Shown here: piece after piece, positions 26,234 to 35,405 of the stretch | Position numbering within the stretch: position 1 is the first letter of the stretch | How the letters are laid out: every line of letters starts with the position of its first letter | Assembly: GCF_040403615.1 (NCBI RefSeq) | Contig: NZ_JBBAKG010000005.1 | Span: 67,674-131,673 of the forward strand | DNA length: 64,000 bases | Direction: 5' to 3' | Origin: Haliscomenobacter sp040403615 | GTDB taxonomy: Bacteria; Bacteroidota; Bacteroidia; Chitinophagales; Saprospiraceae | Position numbers and translations under genes: made by a program | The notes under the pieces: model-generated | What the model was told of the DNA's origin: nothing | The model's database searches: none | The model's input: only the letters and a program-made list of their open reading frames with translations

Positions 26234-28468
26234 ATGGAATCCTTAGTGTACTTACTACCAGGTTTTGGTGTTTTGGCTCTGCTATACATGGCCTTTTTAT
26301 CCTCATGGGTGACCAAGCAGGATGCAGGTGGAGAAAAAATGCAAGAAATTGCTTCAGCCATCGCGGATGGAGCCATGGCTTTTTTGAAAGCGGAGTACAG
26401 TCGCTTGGCTATCTTTGCAGTGATCGCCAGTGCATTGTTGATCCTGCAATCCCAAATGGTTGAAAATTCAAGTTGGTTGATCTTTGTCGCCTTTATATTC
26501 GGGGCAAGTTTCTCAGCTTTGGCTGGCTTTTTTGGGATGCGCATTGCAACCAAAGCAAACGTTCGCACCACTCAGGCCGCAAAAACGAGCTTGGCCCAAG
26601 CCTTAAAAGTCTCTTTCGCCGGAGGTACCGTCATGGGTATGGGCGTTGCAGGTTTGGCAGTGTTGGGTTTGAGTGCCTTTTTCATTTTCTTCTACAACCT
26701 GTTCATGGGTGGTCAAATGACCAGCGTAGAGGAAATGGAGCGCGTTTTGGAAGTATTGGCAGGTTTCTCTTTGGGCGCTGAGTCAATCGCTTTGTTTGCA
26801 CGCGTAGGCGGCGGTATTTACACCAAAGCTGCAGACGTAGGTGCCGACCTCGTAGGTAAAGTTGAAGCAGGTATCCCTGAAGATGATCCCCGCAACCCTG
26901 CCACCATCGCCGACAACGTGGGCGACAATGTGGGTGACGTAGCCGGGATGGGTGCCGACCTTTTTGGGTCTTATGTTGCCACCGTTTTGGCAGCGATGGT
27001 ACTTGGAAACTACCTCATTAAAGACAATCCTGCGGTAGCAAGCGATGCATTCGGAGGCATTGGCCCCATTTTATTGCCGATGCTGATTGCTGGTTTGGGC
27101 ATTGTGCTCTCCATGATCGGTAGCTTGTTGGTACGGGTTGGAGAAGGCAATGCAACTTCTCAAACGGTGCAAAATGCGCTCAACCGTGGCAACTGGGGTT
27201 CCATCATCCTGACTGGTGTGGTGGCTTATCCGGTGATTACCTGGATGCTTCCTGCTGAAATCAACATTAACTTTTTTGGTGAAGGAATCAGAACGATCTC
27301 CTCCATCAATGTATTTTATGCCGTGTTGGTTGGTCTGGTTGTAGGTGGATTGATCTCGATCATCACCGAATACTATACTGCCATGGGCAAAAAGCCAGTG
27401 AACGACATCATTCAGCGTTCTTCTACTGGTCCCGCTACCAACATCATCGAAGGTTTGGCACAGGGTATGCTTTCTACTGCATTGCCAGTGATTTTGTTTG
27501 CCATTGCAATCTTCGTTACCTATTCTTTGGCTGGCTTCTACGGTGTAGCCCTTGCTGCTTCCGGTATGATGGCCACTACAGCAATGCAATTGGCCATCGA
27601 CGCATTTGGCCCGATTGCCGACAACGCTGGTGGTATCGCTGAAATGAGCGAACTGCCCAAAGAAGTACGCGAACGTACCGATATCCTGGATGCGGTAGGC
27701 AACACAACTGCTGCGATTGGCAAAGGTTTTGCCATTGCTTCAGCGGCTTTGACCGCGTTGGGTTTGTTTGCGGCATACGTCAACTTCACAAAAATTGATG
27801 GCATCAACATCTTCAAGGCAGATGTACTTTCTGCGTTGTTTGTAGGTGGTATGATTCCAGTGGTTTTCTCTGCGTTTGCGATGCGTGCCGTAGGCCGCGC
27901 TGCGATGGCGATGGTACAGGAAGTACGCCGCCAGTTCCGCGAAATCCCTGGCATCATGGAAGGAACGGGCAAGCCTGATTACGGACGTTGCGTAGACATC
28001 TCGACCAAAGCGGCCATCCGTGAAATGACCATTCCTGGTTTGATCACCATCGTTACCCCTATCGTAATTGGTTTCTTGTTGGGACCAGAAGCACTGGGTG
28101 GTTACATGGCTGGTGTTACCGTTTCAGGTGTAATGTGGGCCATTTTCCAATCCAATGCCGGTGGTGCATGGGACAATGCCAAGAAATCTTTCGAAAAAGG
28201 TGTTGAAATCGACGGTCAGATGTACTACAAAGGATCTGAGCCACACAAAGCCGCTGTAATCGGCGACACAGTGGGCGACCCTTTCAAAGATACGTCTGGT
28301 CCTTCTATGAACATCCTGATCAAACTGACTTGTCTGGTTGGTTTGTCAATTGCTCCAATCCTTGGTGCGCGTTTTGCCAAAACGGAAGGAATTGGTCAAA
28401 AAGACGAGAAAAAAGAAATGCTCCAGGAATCTAAACTGGAGAAAGATACCCCAGCGAAAGTGTTCTAG
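26234..28468 (+). CDS. hppA: Membrane-bound ion-pumping pyrophosphatase
   Basis: 744 residues with about 16 hydrophobic segments. The pyrophosphate site signature is intact: DVGADLVGKVEAG (from residue 201), IPEDDPRNPATIADNVGDN, and the C-terminal GDTVGDPFKDTSGPSMNI. The GNTTAAIGKG segment has Ala where potassium-independent enzymes have Lys, so this is a potassium-dependent type. It couples hydrolysis of PPi to pumping of protons or sodium across the inner membrane; GAESIALFA does not by itself decide the ion. It stands alone between two terminators. Confidence 0.95.
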   Translation: MESLVYLLPGFGVLALLYMAFLSSWVTKQDAGGEKMQEIASAIADGAMAFLKAEYSRLAIFAVIASALLILQSQMVENSSWLIFVAFIFGASFSALAGFFGMRIATKANVRTTQAAKTSLAQALKVSFAGGTVMGMGVAGLAVLGLSAFFIFFYNLFMGGQMTSVEEMERVLEVLAGFSLGAESIALFARVGGGIYTKAADVGADLVGKVEAGIPEDDPRNPATIADNVGDNVGDVAGMGADLFGSYVATVLAAMVLGNYLIKDNPAVASDAFGGIGPILLPMLIAGLGIVLSMIGSLLVRVGEGNATSQTVQNALNRGNWGSIILTGVVAYPVITWMLPAEININFFGEGIRTISSINVFYAVLVGLVVGGLISIITEYYTAMGKKPVNDIIQRSSTGPATNIIEGLAQGMLSTALPVILFAIAIFVTYSLAGFYGVALAASGMMATTAMQLAIDAFGPIADNAGGIAEMSELPKEVRERTDILDAVGNTTAAIGKGFAIASAALTALGLFAAYVNFTKIDGINIFKADVLSALFVGGMIPVVFSAFAMRAVGRAAMAMVQEVRRQFREIPGIMEGTGKPDYGRCVDISTKAAIREMTIPGLITIVTPIVIGFLLGPEALGGYMAGVTVSGVMWAIFQSNAGGAWDNAKKSFEKGVEIDGQMYYKGSEPHKAAVIGDTVGDPFKDTSGPSMNILIKLTCLVGLSIAPILGARFAKTEGIGQKDEKKEMLQESKLEKDTPAKVF

Positions 28469-28510
28469 TCATTGAGGTTTACCTTTCGCGCAAGCACAGT
28501 TTTTAGTGCA

Positions 28511-28547
28511 AAAAACTCCTGTCCATGATTTGGGCAGGAGTTTTTTT
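28511..28547 (+). terminator. Intrinsic terminator after hppA
   Basis: ACTCCTGTCC 28515-28524 pairs with GGGCAGGAGT 28532-28541 (one G-U pair), followed by seven T. Confidence 0.85.
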
Positions 28548-28652
28548 GTGAAAAGTGTTGTTCAATTGACCAAACCCATGCTGCAACTTTTATCCAAATC
28601 GGGTAGTTTTACATTTCGATTGAGAATTAACTCAGCAGGTTAAAGAAGTACT

Positions 28653-30593
28653 ATGAAAATTTTGGTTTTAAGTTTGTTTCTGATTGTAGCATCTTTTGCG
28701 GTTTTTGCTCAAACCCTTGACTTCAACCCCAATACCATCAACGAGATTGCTGAAGCAGAAGCCAAGTCTTATACTGCGGGGTTGCTCAGCCCGGAGGTTG
28801 CGCCAAGTGGGAATTACAATGTAACGTACCACCGCATGGCACTGACCATCGACCCAGCCATTCGCTACATCAAAGGCAACATCACCACATACTTCAAGAC
28901 CTTGGAGGCCAATTTTGCGGCCATTTATTTCGACCTCAATCAACCCCTGCGCGTAGATTCGGTGCTGTACCACGGCAAAAAAACCACCTTTACCCACACC
29001 GATATGGTGTTGAAGATCAACCTTCCCAAAGCTTTGGGTAAGGCAGTACTGGATTCGTTGACCATCTTTTGGCAAGGCGCCCCTGCTGATAATGGCTTTG
29101 GCTCTTTTGAGCAAACCACCCACAATGGCGTTCCGGTCATCTGGACACTATCTGAACCTTATGGCGCCCGCGATTGGTGGCCTTGCAAACAAACCCTAAC
29201 CGACAAAATCGATTCTCTTGATACTTATGTCACCTGCTCCAAAGCCTATGTTGCCGCTGGCAACGGGCTTTTGGTGGAAGAAAAAACCATCGGCGACAAC
29301 AAAATTTTTCATTGGAAACACCGCTACCCTATCGCCAATTACCTCGTTGCATTTGCGGTAACCAACTACGATCGGTATACCGATTTTGCCGATTTACAAA
29401 AGCGCCGCATGCCCATTGAAAACTACGTCTACCCCGAAAGCAAAGCCAATGCCCAAATCGGCACCAAAAACCTGATCCCGGTTATAGAGTTGTATGATTC
29501 CCTTTTTGTAGACTACCCTTTTTACAAAGAAAAATACGGTCACGCCCAATTCGGTTGGGGCGGCGGAATGGAACACCAAACCATGACTTTTGTAGTCAGT
29601 TATGGTTATGAATTATTGGCGCACGAATTGGCGCATCAATGGTTTGGCGACCATACAACTTGTGGCTCTTGGTCTGATATTTGGCTCAACGAAGGTTTTG
29701 CCACTTATCTCTCTGGCCTGGCTTATGAATTTTTGCAACCCAGCAATTGGTACGGCTTTAAAAGTGGCCGCATCAACAGCGTGCTGAGTAGCCCGGGGGG
29801 CAGTGTTTTCGTGACCGATACCAGCAGTGTAAACAGCATTTTTAGCAGTCGCCTGTCTTACAACAAAGGAGCCATGGTGCTGCACATGCTCCGCTGGAAA
29901 TTGGGCGATCAAGCCTTTTTTCAAGGCGTACGCAATTACCTGAAAGCGCCCGAACATGAATATGGTTTTGCCAAAACGCCCCAGTTCAAAGCACATTTGG
30001 AAGCGGCAGGCAAGCAGGATCTGACCGAGTTTTTTAAGGATTGGTATTATGGTCAGGGCTACCCGACTTACCAGATCAGCGCACGGCAAGATGCTGACCA
30101 AAAAGTGGTCATCAAAATCAATCAGACTACTTCCAATGCATCGGTGAATTTCTTTGAAATGCCCGTTCCCATTCAATTAACCAGCGCAGATGGCAAAACG
30201 TACCTGGCACGATTGGAGCACACGTTTTCAGGTCAAGAATTCACGGTTTACCCCGGTTTCAAAATCAATAAGGTGCAATTTGATCCACAATTGTGGCTGA
30301 TCGCCAAAACCAACGGCTTAACGGTAAGTACCCAAGAGGTTGTAAAGGGTGGATTCACGCTGTATCCCAACCCTACCACCGATCAGGCCAGATTGGTGGT
30401 AGAAACGCGAGCCGGAAGCATCCGGCGCATTCAGTTGAGTAATGCCAGTGGAGCGCTCATTCAAAATGCTGACATTCAAATCCTCAACAATCGCGAAGCG
30501 ACCTTGGACTTGAGTAGACTTCCGGCGGGGATGTATTTTGCTCGGGTGGAAACAGATAAAGGGGTTTGGATGCAGAATGTGGTGAAGATGTGA
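28653..30593 (+). CDS. M1-family aminopeptidase with T9SS type-A sorting domain
   Basis: 646 residues. A signal peptide (LVLSLFLIVASFAVFAQ) is followed by the M1 N-terminal beta domain. The zinc site is HELAHQWFGDH (His324, Glu325, His328) with the third ligand in WLNEGFATYL (Glu347). The exopeptidase motif is GWGGGMEHQT. The last 80 residues form a T9SS sorting domain (GGFTLYPNPTTDQ, then LPAGMYFARVETDKG), so the enzyme should cross the outer membrane by type IX secretion and be cut or anchored there. It removes N-terminal residues from peptides. A near-consensus -7 box (TACATTTC) occurs at 28610. Confidence 0.92.
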   Translation: MKILVLSLFLIVASFAVFAQTLDFNPNTINEIAEAEAKSYTAGLLSPEVAPSGNYNVTYHRMALTIDPAIRYIKGNITTYFKTLEANFAAIYFDLNQPLRVDSVLYHGKKTTFTHTDMVLKINLPKALGKAVLDSLTIFWQGAPADNGFGSFEQTTHNGVPVIWTLSEPYGARDWWPCKQTLTDKIDSLDTYVTCSKAYVAAGNGLLVEEKTIGDNKIFHWKHRYPIANYLVAFAVTNYDRYTDFADLQKRRMPIENYVYPESKANAQIGTKNLIPVIELYDSLFVDYPFYKEKYGHAQFGWGGGMEHQTMTFVVSYGYELLAHELAHQWFGDHTTCGSWSDIWLNEGFATYLSGLAYEFLQPSNWYGFKSGRINSVLSSPGGSVFVTDTSSVNSIFSSRLSYNKGAMVLHMLRWKLGDQAFFQGVRNYLKAPEHEYGFAKTPQFKAHLEAAGKQDLTEFFKDWYYGQGYPTYQISARQDADQKVVIKINQTTSNASVNFFEMPVPIQLTSADGKTYLARLEHTFSGQEFTVYPGFKINKVQFDPQLWLIAKTNGLTVSTQEVVKGGFTLYPNPTTDQARLVVETRAGSIRRIQLSNASGALIQNADIQILNNREATLDLSRLPAGMYFARVETDKGVWMQNVVKM

Positions 30594-30662
30594 GGATGAA
30601 GGGAGTTGCAATAAGATTTTGTCTCGTAGAGAATGCCAAAATTCTTTTTGACCATGTCATGA

Positions 30663-31079
30663 TTATGGTTTGGCTAACTTCTCTGCTTTATACATACTTT
30701 CGAGCAATCCACTTACTACCAAGTTAATCTGATCTCCATTTTTTGCTAACCACTGCTTCATGTCAGCACTTTTTATCTGCAATTTCACAACCAACTCCGC
30801 TGATTCCGTCAATTGACTGCCTGTTTCCAATGTTTGTTTCAATTTCTTGAAAGGAACAGGTCGCCCCCAAATCACGTCGTCAAAATCCGGGTCATACTGA
30901 ATTTGGTCATCGTCATAAACAATATTGCCGTCAGGAACAACACAACCGTTTCTAGCAAGCAGCAACGCATCAATCATTCGGACCTTTGATGTAGCCAGGT
31001 CAGAAATAATAATGTGTTCCAAGTTGCCGCCAGATTTTAGCAGATCAATGGCAGAATCAACATTAATTTCCTGATTCAT
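30663..31079 (-). CDS. Putative antitoxin partner of BrnT, extended form
   Basis: 138 residues from the ATG at 31079; a longer start at 31106 is possible. It overlaps the end of the BrnT-like gene by 17 bases, the usual brnT-brnA order. The C-terminus (VVKLQIKSADMKQWLAKN, then a helix with VVSGLLESMYKA) can be aligned by eye with the ribbon-helix-helix end of BrnA, which would make it an autorepressor and antitoxin. It is about 40 residues longer than typical BrnA and has an acidic N-terminal half (YDDDQIQYDPDFDDVIWG). The assignment as antitoxin is inference from order and C-terminal pattern. Confidence 0.55.
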   Translation of the reverse strand: MNQEINVDSAIDLLKSGGNLEHIIISDLATSKVRMIDALLLARNGCVVPDGNIVYDDDQIQYDPDFDDVIWGRPVPFKKLKQTLETGSQLTESAELVVKLQIKSADMKQWLAKNGDQINLVVSGLLESMYKAEKLAKP

Positions 31080-31368
31080 CGTCCAGATTTTGAAATTTGT
31101 TTGCAATGTAATCTCGCACCTCTTCTTTTCGCGCTTGTCTTGCAGAAATTATCCTGTAAATTTGTTTCCTCATGGTAAACACAACCGCAATGATAAATCT
31201 GCCAAGCGTCTTTCCAACCAACAAAATTCTGTTTTCACCGTCTTTATCGTGTCCAGGATAAGCGACAGCGTTATCGTCATCAAAAACGTCTTTGGCCTCT
31301 TCAAAAGGGATGCCATGTTTTTGCTGATTCGACCTATTTTTATTCTCGTCCCACTCGAAATTAGACAT
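31063..31368 (-). CDS. brnT: BrnT-type ribonuclease toxin
   Basis: 101 residues. It begins FEWDENKNRSNQQKHGIPFEEA, the defining BrnT opening (W-D-x-x-K-x-x-x-N-x-x-K-H-G-V/I-x-F-E-E), and continues with RILLVGKTLGRFIIAVVF and IRIISARQARKEE-like residues (here YRIISARQARKEEV) that carry the Arg and Glu of the RelE-like fold. Such toxins cleave mRNA to slow translation. The downstream gene overlaps it. A TAAATTTG -7 box lies just upstream on the minus strand (31386-31379), giving a very short leader. Confidence 0.85.
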   Translation of the reverse strand: MSNFEWDENKNRSNQQKHGIPFEEAKDVFDDDNAVAYPGHDKDGENRILLVGKTLGRFIIAVVFTMRKQIYRIISARQARKEEVRDYIANKFQNLDDESGN

Positions 31369-31378
31369 GATTCTGAAT

Positions 31379-31386
31379 CAAATTTA
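31379..31386 (-). promoter_or_regulatory. -7 box of the brnT operon
   Basis: On the minus strand the sequence is TAAATTTG, an exact TAnnTTTG match ending 11 bases before the start codon. No clear -33 TTG was found. Confidence 0.4.
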
Positions 31387-31595
31387 AGCATTTTTGATGA
31401 AAAGTAATGATTTTTTGATATCAGCTAGGCTGTATTGTCTTGTTGGTAACGGGGGGGATGGACGCTGTGCTACCTTTTGTTGGCTTAGAGCAGCAAGCTG
31501 TTCCATGCATTGTTCTCGTTTTTTTATTCATTCATCTTCACTATTCTTTTCAAATTTACAAGAAAAAATATCAAACGCAAAATTCTAGTCCAATT

Positions 31596-31628
31596 TTGTT
31601 TTATTTCGAGTTGGAGTTCGTATATTTG
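31596..31628 (+). promoter_or_regulatory. Promoter of tex
   Basis: TATATTTG at 31621-31628 is an exact Bacteroidota -7 match, with TTG at 31596-31598 twenty-two bases upstream, slightly wide for a -33 element. The rest of the 417-base gap 31369-31785 holds only the hairpin repeat at 31653 and a G-run near 31450; no gene was found in it. Confidence 0.5.
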
Positions 31629-31652
31629 TCGTCCTAAAAAAGTCATAAGTCT

Positions 31653-31769
31653 GACGCAAAAAATTACTTCCCGATTTTTTGGGAGGCTTTTGAATAGGAA
31701 GCTCACTTGAAATGAACCGTTCGACTTCCTATTCAAAAGCCAAAATCGGAAAGTTAATTTTTCTGCGTT
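31653..31769 (+). repeat. Hairpin repeat with conserved loop in the tex 5' leader
   Basis: Outer inverted ends (GACGCAAAAAATTACTTCC and the complementary TTAATTTTTCTGCGTT) flank a perfect 17-bp stem, 31685-31701 with 31725-31741, and a 23-base loop containing CACTTGAAATGAACCGTT. The loop motif recurs with one change in the element at 51102. It lies between the tex promoter and start codon, so it should be transcribed as a leader structure. Confidence 0.75.
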
Positions 31770-31785
31770 GCTAAGCCAGAAATCG

Positions 31786-33918
31786 ATGAGTAGCAACAAA
31801 CACCTCGAATTGATCGCCCAATCTACGGGTATTGCCCTGGGTAAAATCAAAAACACCATTCAGCTTTTGGATGAGGGATCCACAATTCCGTTTATCTCCC
31901 GCTACCGCAAAGAAGCTACTGGTGAATTGGACGAGGTGCAAATTGCTGAAATTCAACGGGAACACAAGAAATACGATGAACTGGAGAAACGCAAAGAAAG
32001 CGTGCTCAGTTCCATTGCCGAGCAGGGCAAACTCACCGACGAACTGCGTCAGCGCATCCAAAGTTGCTACAACCCCACCGAACTGGAAGACATCTACTTG
32101 CCCTACAAGCGCAAGAAAAAGACCCGCGCTTCAGTAGCCCGTGAAAAAGGACTGGAGCCTCTGGCTTTGCGCCTGTTTGAACAACGCCACACCGACGATC
32201 CCGAAATTCTGGCTGGTAATTACCTCAGCGATGAAGTACCCAGCTCCGAAGAAGCGCTGGCGGGTGCCCGCGACATCATTGCCGAAATGGTCAGTGAAAG
32301 TGAAGAAGGCCGCAACTTGCTGCGCCGCGTTTTTTCCAAAACCGCCATTGTGCAATCCAAAGTAGCCCGTGGCAAAGAAAAGGAAGGCGACAAATACAAA
32401 GACTATTTTGACTTTTCAGAGTCTCTGAACAAGTGCCCTTCCCACCGCTTGTTGGCCATGCGCCGTGGGGAAGAAGAAGGCTTTCTTCGCGTATTGATCG
32501 TGCCTGAAGACGAAGAGGATGCCGTATTTCAACTGGACAAACGTTTTCTGAAAGGGAATGGCGCCAGCGCCGAGCAAGTCAAAGCCGCCATTCACGACAG
32601 TTACGAGCGCCTTTTGGTACCATCTATCGAAACCGAGTTTCGCAATATTTCCAAAGAAAAGGCCGATAAAGAAGCCATCGATGTGTTTACCCAAAACCTG
32701 CGCCAACTGCTTTTGGCTGCGCCACTGGGACAAAAACACGTGATGGGACTTGACCCCGGTTTTCGCACCGGCTGCAAATTGGTGATCCTGGACGACAATG
32801 GCAATTTGCAGGAAAACCTGGCCATTTACCCCCACCCGCCCCAATCAGACGAAGCGGGTGCCCGCAAAACCATTGGTCATTTGGTAGACAAATACGGCAT
32901 CGATGCCATCGCCGTAGGCAATGGTACCGCTGGCCGCGAAACCATGGATCTTTGCCGAAGTATCCCTTTCAACCATTCCGTAGAGGTATTTATGGTCAAC
33001 GAAGCGGGGGCTTCTATTTATTCGGCCTCGGATGTGGCGCGAGAAGAATTCCCGGATCATGATGTCACTGTACGGGGAGCCGTTTCGATTGGTCGCCGCT
33101 TGATGGATCCATTGGCTGAATTGGTGAAAATCGACCCCAAGTCCATCGGGGTTGGACAATACCAACACGATGTTAACCAAAACCAACTCAAAGAGAGCCT
33201 GGATCTGGTGGTAGAAAGTTGTGTGAACAGTGTTGGAGTCAACCTCAATACGGCCAGCAAACACCTGCTGACCTACGTTTCTGGACTTGGCCCGGCCATT
33301 GCCAAAAACATTGTAGAGTACCGTGCCGAAAATGGCGCGTTCAATACCCGCAGCCAGTTGAAAAAAGTGGCGCGCTTGGGCGATAAAGCATTCGAACAAT
33401 GTGCAGGATTTTTGCGCATTCGGGGTGCAAAAAATCCATTGGACAATACCGCAGTACACCCGGAAAGCTACCACATCGTGGAGCAAATGGCCAAAGACCT
33501 GGCTTGTACCGTACAAGACCTGATCAGCAATGCGCAATTGCGCAAACGGGTAGAACTTAAACGCTACGTTTCTGATAAGGTAGGCTTACCTACCCTGCAA
33601 GACATCCTGAAGGAATTGGAAAAACCGGGTCTCGACCCTCGGGGTACCGCAAAGTCTTTTGATTTTGGCAACGTACGCAGCATCGAAGACCTGCGGGAAG
33701 GCATGGTTTTGCCAGGTATTGTAGAAAACATCACCAATTTTGGCGCGTTTATCGACATTGGCATTAAAGAAAAAGGCCTGGTGCACGTGTCCCAAATGGC
33801 CAATCGTTTTGTGAAAAATCCGATGGATGTGGTAACGTTGCGACAGGAAGTAAATGTTCGAATTGTGGAAGTCGACATTGCCCGGAAGCGCGTCCAATTG
33901 TCCATGAAAGACCTGTAG
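31786..33918 (+). CDS. tex: Tex-family RNA-binding transcriptional accessory protein
   Basis: About 710 residues. The start is ATG 31786 (MSSNKHLELIAQ); an upstream TTG at 31768 lies inside the repeat and is rejected. Order: Tex N-terminal helical domain with STIPFISRYRKEATGELDE, YqgF/RNaseH-like core (VMGLDPGFRTGCKL), helix-hairpin-helix (YVSGLGPAIAKNIVEYR) and a C-terminal S1 domain (GMVLPGIVENITNFGAFIDIG). Tex binds nucleic acid and affects transcription and tolerance of stress. The gene is monocistronic here, and its 5' leader carries a large hairpin. Confidence 0.95.
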   Translation: MSSNKHLELIAQSTGIALGKIKNTIQLLDEGSTIPFISRYRKEATGELDEVQIAEIQREHKKYDELEKRKESVLSSIAEQGKLTDELRQRIQSCYNPTELEDIYLPYKRKKKTRASVAREKGLEPLALRLFEQRHTDDPEILAGNYLSDEVPSSEEALAGARDIIAEMVSESEEGRNLLRRVFSKTAIVQSKVARGKEKEGDKYKDYFDFSESLNKCPSHRLLAMRRGEEEGFLRVLIVPEDEEDAVFQLDKRFLKGNGASAEQVKAAIHDSYERLLVPSIETEFRNISKEKADKEAIDVFTQNLRQLLLAAPLGQKHVMGLDPGFRTGCKLVILDDNGNLQENLAIYPHPPQSDEAGARKTIGHLVDKYGIDAIAVGNGTAGRETMDLCRSIPFNHSVEVFMVNEAGASIYSASDVAREEFPDHDVTVRGAVSIGRRLMDPLAELVKIDPKSIGVGQYQHDVNQNQLKESLDLVVESCVNSVGVNLNTASKHLLTYVSGLGPAIAKNIVEYRAENGAFNTRSQLKKVARLGDKAFEQCAGFLRIRGAKNPLDNTAVHPESYHIVEQMAKDLACTVQDLISNAQLRKRVELKRYVSDKVGLPTLQDILKELEKPGLDPRGTAKSFDFGNVRSIEDLREGMVLPGIVENITNFGAFIDIGIKEKGLVHVSQMANRFVKNPMDVVTLRQEVNVRIVEVDIARKRVQLSMKDL

Positions 33919-33920
33919 GT

Positions 33921-33987
33921 GACGGCCCTATGTGGCCGTCCAATTTTCCATTTCAGGCCCTTGCGGCCGTCCAACGACCATTTTTTT
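33921..33987. terminator. GC-rich hairpins between tex and the convergent barrel gene
   Basis: GACGGCC 33921-33927 pairs with GGCCGTC 33934-33940; a second small hairpin (GGCCCTTGCGGCC) is at 33957. The GGCCGTCCAA unit is repeated twice and a T-run follows at 33980. It probably terminates tex and the convergent gene. Confidence 0.5.
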
Positions 33988-34013
33988 CATGTATGGCCGC
34001 CTAAATCTAAGCC

Positions 34014-35390
34014 CTACCTCTCAATCTTCCCCAATTGCTTGTGCACCATAATGCTCAAGCCACTGGAATAAATTTTCACATTGCCATTTCCAACCCCTTG
34101 GAAAGGTTTTTGACCAAACCAGCTGAGTTGCAGACTGAGGCCAGGGCGAATGGTATGTTCAACCCCAACTCCAAATTGAGACAAGGCAAGCCAATAGTTC
34201 TTGTCTTGGGTACTTTCCCAATCATTGACTTGACCGTGCGTATAGGACTTGTATTTAAAATCATACTGTTCCTTCAAGATCGTCCAGGAAGAAGAACCCA
34301 GTGAGACGAAGGAATTCCATTTGGGCGTTGCGATCAAATTGTAGCGAACATCGAAGCTCCATTGAAGCATGTCACAAGTGCCATCGGTATAGATAGGATA
34401 TGCTTTAGCCTGCCAAAATCCTTTAGGTGCAACGTATTCCCGCTGATCGGCGATGTAGTTTTTGATCAGGTACTGCCCTGATGCCTGAAAAACCAATCTT
34501 CGGCCCAATCGAAAATCCACTGCGATGCCCCCATTGTAGCCATAAGCAGTGCTGCCATTGGCATTTACTGCGGCCAGATCTGAACCCGCCATCAGGCCTA
34601 CCCCCCAACTGTTGGCTTTTACAGGCTTAATTGGGGATGGATCAGAAAAAGGGTATTCAACAATTGGCAATACCTTTTCAGCAACAAAAGAATTGGATCG
34701 AAGTGGTGTTTCTGGCCAAACTTGTGCCAAAGGATTGAATACTGGAAATTCTTCATAAATAGGAGAATCTGTTCCAGCTGAATTCATTTTAATCAATTCA
34801 TTTTCAGGAGAATTCAAAAAAACAGCAAGGTTCTCGGAAGGAATAACAGTATCCTTTTTATTGAACGCATCAATAATGGATACAGTGATTGAGCTTTGCT
34901 TAGGTAGTTGTTTAGAATCCTGCTGTCGGAAACTATTCACTGATAAAGGGGTTTTAACAATATGATCTGTAGCAATAGAATGCTGCTTTTTGCTATTTTT
35001 TTTATTGTTTTCGGTAGATTTGGAGCTAACCAAGTCAATTTTTGAAGATGTTACCTTCTCTTCCACCATTTTTTCCTTGTTTGCCTGTTTCCCTTTTGGA
35101 TTTTCAAAAGTAAGCGTATTGGACGGCACCTCTATTGGTGATTTCTTGGCAATCGGGGCATGATTTTCGATTAATTGGGGTTCCTGATTTCGGGAGATAA
35201 TTTGAGTACCCCAAATCAGTCCAATACCCAATACGAAAAGCAACGAAAAGAGAAACCATAGGAATACCAGCCGGCGCTTGCGCTCCGCAAATGCCAATTT
35301 TTGCTCCATACGTTCCCAAGCCAACTCATTGAAAGGAATGTCTGGATCTTCTGAAGCCCGCCTGTACAAATCATCTACAAAATCCTTCAT
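34014..35390 (-). CDS. Inner-membrane/beta-barrel hybrid protein paired with an ECF sigma factor
   Basis: 458 residues. The N-terminal 35 residues are cytoplasmic-like and are followed by one membrane segment (LVFLWFLFSLLFVLGIGLIW). A long Ser/Lys/Asn-rich linker comes next, and the last 190 residues are amphipathic beta strands resembling an outer-membrane barrel (WGVGLMAGSDLAAVN to SGLSIMVHKQLG). It starts 15 bases after the sigma-factor stop, so the two are an operon. In Bacteroidota such neighbours often act as anti-sigma or surface-signal proteins; this is inference, since no anti-sigma (ZAS-type) Cys/His motif is seen. Confidence 0.6.
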   Translation of the reverse strand: MKDFVDDLYRRASEDPDIPFNELAWERMEQKLAFAERKRRLVFLWFLFSLLFVLGIGLIWGTQIISRNQEPQLIENHAPIAKKSPIEVPSNTLTFENPKGKQANKEKMVEEKVTSSKIDLVSSKSTENNKKNSKKQHSIATDHIVKTPLSVNSFRQQDSKQLPKQSSITVSIIDAFNKKDTVIPSENLAVFLNSPENELIKMNSAGTDSPIYEEFPVFNPLAQVWPETPLRSNSFVAEKVLPIVEYPFSDPSPIKPVKANSWGVGLMAGSDLAAVNANGSTAYGYNGGIAVDFRLGRRLVFQASGQYLIKNYIADQREYVAPKGFWQAKAYPIYTDGTCDMLQWSFDVRYNLIATPKWNSFVSLGSSSWTILKEQYDFKYKSYTHGQVNDWESTQDKNYWLALSQFGVGVEHTIRPGLSLQLSWFGQKPFQGVGNGNVKIYSSGLSIMVHKQLGKIER

Positions 35391-35405
35391 GGCAACCAGT
35401 GTAAT

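Noticed and set aside
31394..31637. Small open frames upstream of tex
   Set aside because: Short, overlapping each other in two frames, AT-rich, and overlapping the tex promoter; no domain.
31768..31785. TTG start for tex
   Set aside because: Lies inside the right end of the hairpin repeat; the ATG 18 bases later gives the usual Tex N-terminus.
32845..33537. 230-codon open frame on the minus strand
   Set aside because: Antisense to tex, which is well conserved along its whole length.
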